Assembly: GCA_963169915.1 (NCBI GenBank)
Contig: CAUJEM010000050.1
Location: forward strand, 1-35,227
Reading direction: 5' to 3'
DNA: 35,227 nt
Source: Myxococcota bacterium
GTDB lineage: Bacteria; Myxococcota_A; Polyangia; Polyangiales; Polyangiaceae
Shown piece by piece: positions 32,275-35,227 of this stretch; within the stretch, counting starts at the first letter, position 1; each line of letters opens with the position of its first letter. Under the pieces are notes generated by a model that worked only from the letters and a program-made list of their open reading frames with translations, did no database searches and had not been told where the DNA came from. The position numbers and the translations under genes were made by a program.

Positions 32275-32304
32275 AGGACCGGCCCGCTCGGGCGCCCCGC
32301 GCTG
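32261..32304. repeat. Short direct repeat at the lipoprotein gene's 3' end
   Basis: GGCGCCCCGCGCTG occurs at 32261-32274 (including the stop codon) and again at 32291-32304, exactly 30 bases apart. It looks like a local slippage or duplication product. Confidence 0.6.
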
Positions 32305-32307
32305 GGT

Positions 32308-32336
32308 TTGACCGCCGCCAGGCCCTGGGGAAGATT
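32308..32336 (+). promoter_or_regulatory. Predicted promoter of the first radical SAM gene, leaderless type
   Basis: TTGACC (32308-32313), 17 bases, AAGATT (32331-32336). The -10 box ends 8 bases before the GTG start. Confidence 0.5.
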
Positions 32337-32344
32337 GAGGCTCC

Positions 32345-33364
32345 GTGAGCGCCGAGCCCAGCATCACCGAGCGCATCGCTCACCAAGACCAGCGGCTGCA
32401 CGTCTCCATCGGCGCCGTGTGCAACAACAACTGCGTCTTCTGCATGGAAGAGGACCGCGAGGGGCGCTACGTCAACAACTCCGCCATGACGCGGGACCGG
32501 GTGCGCTGGATGCTGGAAGAGCACGCGGGCGCCGAGGAGGTGTGCTTCACCTCGGGGGAGCCCACCACCCGCCCGGAGCTGCCGGAGTTCGCCACGTGGG
32601 CGCGGGAGCTGGGGTACCGGCGGATCAGCGTGATGACCAACGGGCGCCGCTTGGCGCACCTGCCTTACGCCGTGGCCTTGGCCAAGGCCGGCATGAACCG
32701 CTTCTACGTCTCCATCCACGGCCACACCCCACAGCTCCACGACGGCCTCACGCGCACGCCGCAGAGCTTCCCGCAGACGGTGGCCGGCCTGGACTCGGTG
32801 GCCAAGCTGCGACGCCACGGCGTGGAGCTGCACACCTCCACCGTCCTCACCAAGCGCAACCTCCCTCACCTGCTCGACATCTACCGCTTCCTGCGCGGCC
32901 ACGGGGTAGACCAGGTGGTGTTCAACGTGATGCAGGCCAACGGCCGCGCCAACACCTTCTTCGCGCAGCTCTTCCCTCGCTACACCGAGATCGCCGAGGC
33001 CTTCCGTGGCTTCCTTCGGCAGGTGCAGGAGGCCCAGCCCATGGCCTTCTTGGTGGACATCCCGCTCTGCACCACCGAGGGCATCCCGGATTTCAACCGG
33101 GGGTACGTAGAGAAGCACCTGCACTACGACGTACCGGAGCTCGCCATCTTGGACGGCTTTCAGCCGGAGCAGCGGGCGGCCCAGGGCGGCGGGCGGGGGC
33201 TCGTCCTGCTCACCCGGGAAGATCTGGACCAGGCCAAGCGTGAGAAGCGCGCGGAGTGCCACGCCTGCCGCTACACGGCGCAGTGCGAGGGCGTGTGGAG
33301 CAACTACGTGCGCCACAACGGCTGGGAGGAGCTGATCCCCGTGCCCCCCGAAGGCGAGCGCTGA
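32345..33364 (+). CDS. Radical SAM enzyme with C-terminal auxiliary Cys cluster
   Basis: The 339-residue protein has the radical SAM CxxxCxxC motif AVCNNNCVFC (Cys26, Cys30, Cys33), which binds the SAM-cleaving [4Fe-4S] cluster. It also has the GGE-like CFTSGEPTTRPEL (67-79), SVMTNGRR and the subfamily motif VSIHGHTPQLHDGLTRTP (122-139). After the barrel, Cys242 (PLCTTEGIPDFN) and C-x2-C-x5-C at 305-314 (ECHACRYTAQCEGVWSNYV) look like ligands of a SPASM/twitch-type auxiliary cluster. Such enzymes usually modify peptides or other macromolecules; no precursor peptide is seen here. GTG 32345 is the start: it has a leaderless promoter and the family motif begins 26 residues later. It is tail-to-tail with a related gene. 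Confidence 0.9.
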   Translation: MSAEPSITERIAHQDQRLHVSIGAVCNNNCVFCMEEDREGRYVNNSAMTRDRVRWMLEEHAGAEEVCFTSGEPTTRPELPEFATWARELGYRRISVMTNGRRLAHLPYAVALAKAGMNRFYVSIHGHTPQLHDGLTRTPQSFPQTVAGLDSVAKLRRHGVELHTSTVLTKRNLPHLLDIYRFLRGHGVDQVVFNVMQANGRANTFFAQLFPRYTEIAEAFRGFLRQVQEAQPMAFLVDIPLCTTEGIPDFNRGYVEKHLHYDVPELAILDGFQPEQRAAQGGGRGLVLLTREDLDQAKREKRAECHACRYTAQCEGVWSNYVRHNGWEELIPVPPEGER

Positions 33365-33370
33365 GCGCCG

Positions 33371-35227
33371 CTACGCGCCGGTGAAGTCGAGGAGCGCGGG
33401 CGCGGCGGGGTCGAAGTGGAGGTTGGTGAGGTGCCGGCCACCCCGCGTGATGCGCAGGCTCCCGGGGAGGCGCTGCACGTGATCTCCCTCGGCGAGCGGC
33501 GCGACGATCTCCAAGAAGAACGCGCGGAACTCCGGGCGCCCGAGGACGGCGTCCTCGACGCCGAGCGTGCGGTGCGAGAGCACCGCGCGGTAGGTGTAGG
33601 CCTCCGCGCCGTCTTCGCGCGCCTCGAGCAGGAGCGCGAAGCAGGTGGCGGTCCTCACCAGCGCCACGCTCCTCAGCGCCTGCCGGAGCTTGGCGGCGTA
33701 GCGCGCGTCCTGCCGCTCGATGGCCTGCAGCGTGGCGCGGCCGAGCGCCGCGGTGGCCGCGCAGCTCGGCTCGCACGGGAAATGTGAGAAGGGGCGCAAG
33801 GGGACCGCCGTCCAGTTCTGCTCCGGCGCGAGCCGCCCCTGGTGCGCCTGCGCGAGGCGCTGGATGTGGGTGGCGTCGTCCTGATCGGCGCTGTCCACGA
33901 AGCGCTCCACGCAGCAGCCAGGGTACCCCAGCAGCTCGCCCATGCGCCGCACGAAGGGCGCGCGCTCGGCGCGGGAGCGGGTGATCTCACCCTCCAGCGC
34001 CACCGCCTCCTCCACCGCCGCGCGGCGCTGGCCCACGAACACGATGGCGCGCGGGGGGGCCCCGCCGGGGCCGGGCGCGCCGAGGAAGCTCTGGGCCTCG
34101 AGGCCGAGCTGCCGCCACTGCGCGGCCGTCTCCTCCGCGCGGCTGGCGGTGGCGCGCTCGATCTTGATGACCTGGCGCAAGCCGGCGAGCAGCTGCACCT
34201 GCTCCTTGTCCACGCGCGGGAGCCCGTCCAGCCACGCCGAGGGCGCGCGCTGAAACGCGCGGTCGTCCAGCAGCGCGGCGGCGGAGCCCGGGCGCAAGCG
34301 GTGAGCCGTGGCGGACAAACCGAGGCTCGTCCACGGCGGGCCCTGCGGGCGCTCCACCTCTTCCTGCTCCGTCACCCGCCCGCCGATGATGGGGCGCAGC
34401 TCCCCGGTGCCGTAGAGCTCCGCGTAGGTGGTGCGCACGCCGTAGCAGCGGCGCTGGAGCTCACAGCGCGCGCAGGCCGGGCTCTTGGTGAAGCCCTCAC
34501 CGTGGCGCCGCAGCTCCTCCTCCGGCAGGTCGGCCGCGAAGTGCGCCTCGCGGATGGCCCAAGGCAGGTAGCACGCCGGCACGCCGCACTTGGAGTCGAA
34601 GCCGGTGAAGCCGAGCCCCAGCTCGCTCGCGCGCTCGTGCGCGCGCGCGAGCGACGCCGCCACCGCCGTGAAGCGCGGGATGAGCCGCGTGTCGCGCGGG
34701 ACGTTGTCCGTGGAGGCCGCGACGAAGGAGAAGTTGAGCTGCACCTTCGCCTCTCGCGCGTGGGGGACGATGACGCGGTGGACGAAGTCCGGCAGCTCCC
34801 CCAGATCCTCGATGTTGTAGCCGCAGAGCACGAAGTTGAGGCACACGTCCACGCCCAGCGACACCAGGTGCTGGACGCCCGCCACGGTGCGCACGAAGGT
34901 GCCGGGCGCGGCCGTGACGCGGTCACTCACCTCCGGGGACACGCCGTGCAGGCTGACGAAGGCCTCCCGCAGCCCAGCGGTGGCGAGCTCGCGCGCGAAC
35001 CGAAGCTCCGCCATCTTGATGGCGTTCGTCTGGAGCACCACCTGGGGGGCGCCGAGGCGCTGCGCGAGCGCGATGTACTCGGTGACGCTCGGGTTGAGGG
35101 TGGGCTCCCCCCCGGACAGCTCGATGACGGCGCCGGCGCGCGCCGCCTCTTCGATCTCACGCACGAGCAGCTCGTGCTCCACGGGCGGCAGCTCCCGCGA
35201 GACGAAGCAGAAGTCACAGGCCTGATT
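33371..35227 (-). CDS. Radical SAM protein with extra Cys-rich C-terminal domain, 5' end outside window
   Basis: The gene runs off the right edge; 618 residues are visible. The first visible codons read NQACDFCFV, giving the second and third Cys of CxxxCxxC (codons at 35218-35216 and 35209-35207); the first Cys should be the codon just beyond the edge. Further motifs are ELSGGEPTLNP, VVLQTNAIKM and SLHGVSPEVSDRVTAAPGTF. An auxiliary Cys set (SKCGVPACYLP, then CARCELQRRCYGVRTTYAEL) parallels the neighbouring gene. An extra domain of about 320 residues contains MGELLGYPGCCVERFVDSA and, further on, HFPCEPSCAATAALG. That pairing recalls DUF483-type domains known mainly from archaea (from memory, unverified). 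Probably it is a protein-modifying or metal-handling enzyme. The GTG at 35182 is internal and not the start. Confidence 0.85.
   Translation of the reverse strand, partial: NQACDFCFVSRELPPVEHELLVREIEEAARAGAVIELSGGEPTLNPSVTEYIALAQRLGAPQVVLQTNAIKMAELRFARELATAGLREAFVSLHGVSPEVSDRVTAAPGTFVRTVAGVQHLVSLGVDVCLNFVLCGYNIEDLGELPDFVHRVIVPHAREAKVQLNFSFVAASTDNVPRDTRLIPRFTAVAASLARAHERASELGLGFTGFDSKCGVPACYLPWAIREAHFAADLPEEELRRHGEGFTKSPACARCELQRRCYGVRTTYAELYGTGELRPIIGGRVTEQEEVERPQGPPWTSLGLSATAHRLRPGSAAALLDDRAFQRAPSAWLDGLPRVDKEQVQLLAGLRQVIKIERATASRAEETAAQWRQLGLEAQSFLGAPGPGGAPPRAIVFVGQRRAAVEEAVALEGEITRSRAERAPFVRRMGELLGYPGCCVERFVDSADQDDATHIQRLAQAHQGRLAPEQNWTAVPLRPFSHFPCEPSCAATAALGRATLQAIERQDARYAAKLRQALRSVALVRTATCFALLLEAREDGAEAYTYRAVLSHRTLGVEDAVLGRPEFRAFFLEIVAPLAEGDHVQRLPGSLRITRGGRHLTNLHFDPAAPALLDFTGA

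Noticed and set aside
1..35227. tRNA, rRNA, CRISPR array, insertion sequence or prophage
   Set aside because: No cloverleaf-like segment, repeat-spacer series, transposase or phage gene could be supported on reading the sequence.

Overview
This is a very GC-rich chromosomal window with dense coding, many GTG starts and long Pro/Ala linkers. Several gene types point to a Myxococcota (delta-proteobacterial, Polyangia-like) genome: a TPR protein with a C-terminal block I associate with delta-proteobacteria, a receiver protein with a Pro/Ala linker, a TPR/twin cyclic-nucleotide-binding protein, many predicted lipoproteins and sigma-54-type promoters. I see no IS element, prophage, CRISPR array, rRNA or tRNA, so it reads as ordinary chromosome rather than an island.

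Left part (1-7.3 kb): the 3' end of a TPR protein; a minus-strand skp-fabZ pair (envelope chaperone and fatty-acid dehydratase) without its usual lpxD/lpxA partners; an Uup-like ABC-F ATPase; a TPR/double-cNMP-binding protein downstream of hrcA; and, divergent from hrcA, a receiver-domain protein with a Pro/Ala-rich linker and a conserved C-terminal helix. Next come valS and acnA, separated by a 332-base gap that holds a perfect palindrome and a promoter-like sequence.

Middle part (13.4-22.6 kb): a glutaredoxin-like lipoprotein behind an excellent sigma-54 promoter, divergent from a Dps ferritin; a SAM methyltransferase with a possible Fur-type operator; a 761-residue helical-repeat lipoprotein of unknown function; a Tat-exported DUF362 protein; an alpha/beta-hydrolase-OsmC fusion; a YbiI-type zinc-finger protein; and a ClC channel or antiporter.

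Right part (22.7-35.2 kb): a tight operon of two dissimilar acyl-CoA dehydrogenases (recalling mycobacterial FadE24/FadE23) and a protein whose C-terminal third looks like a degenerate protein kinase. A minus-strand run follows: GNAT acetyltransferase, PAS-like sensor, metallophosphoesterase and PlsC-like acyltransferase. Then come prmA and a small envelope lipoprotein. The window ends in two tail-to-tail radical SAM genes of shared architecture. The second runs off the right edge and carries an extra Cys-rich C-terminal domain. This pair and the pseudokinase-like protein are the best candidates for undescribed biology.

Two classes of translation start are visible. Some genes have a strong Shine-Dalgarno. 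Another set has none, but has a TANNNT-like -10 element only 6-11 bases before the start codon, in three cases with a TTGAC[CG] -35 box at 17 bases. That predicts widespread leaderless transcription.
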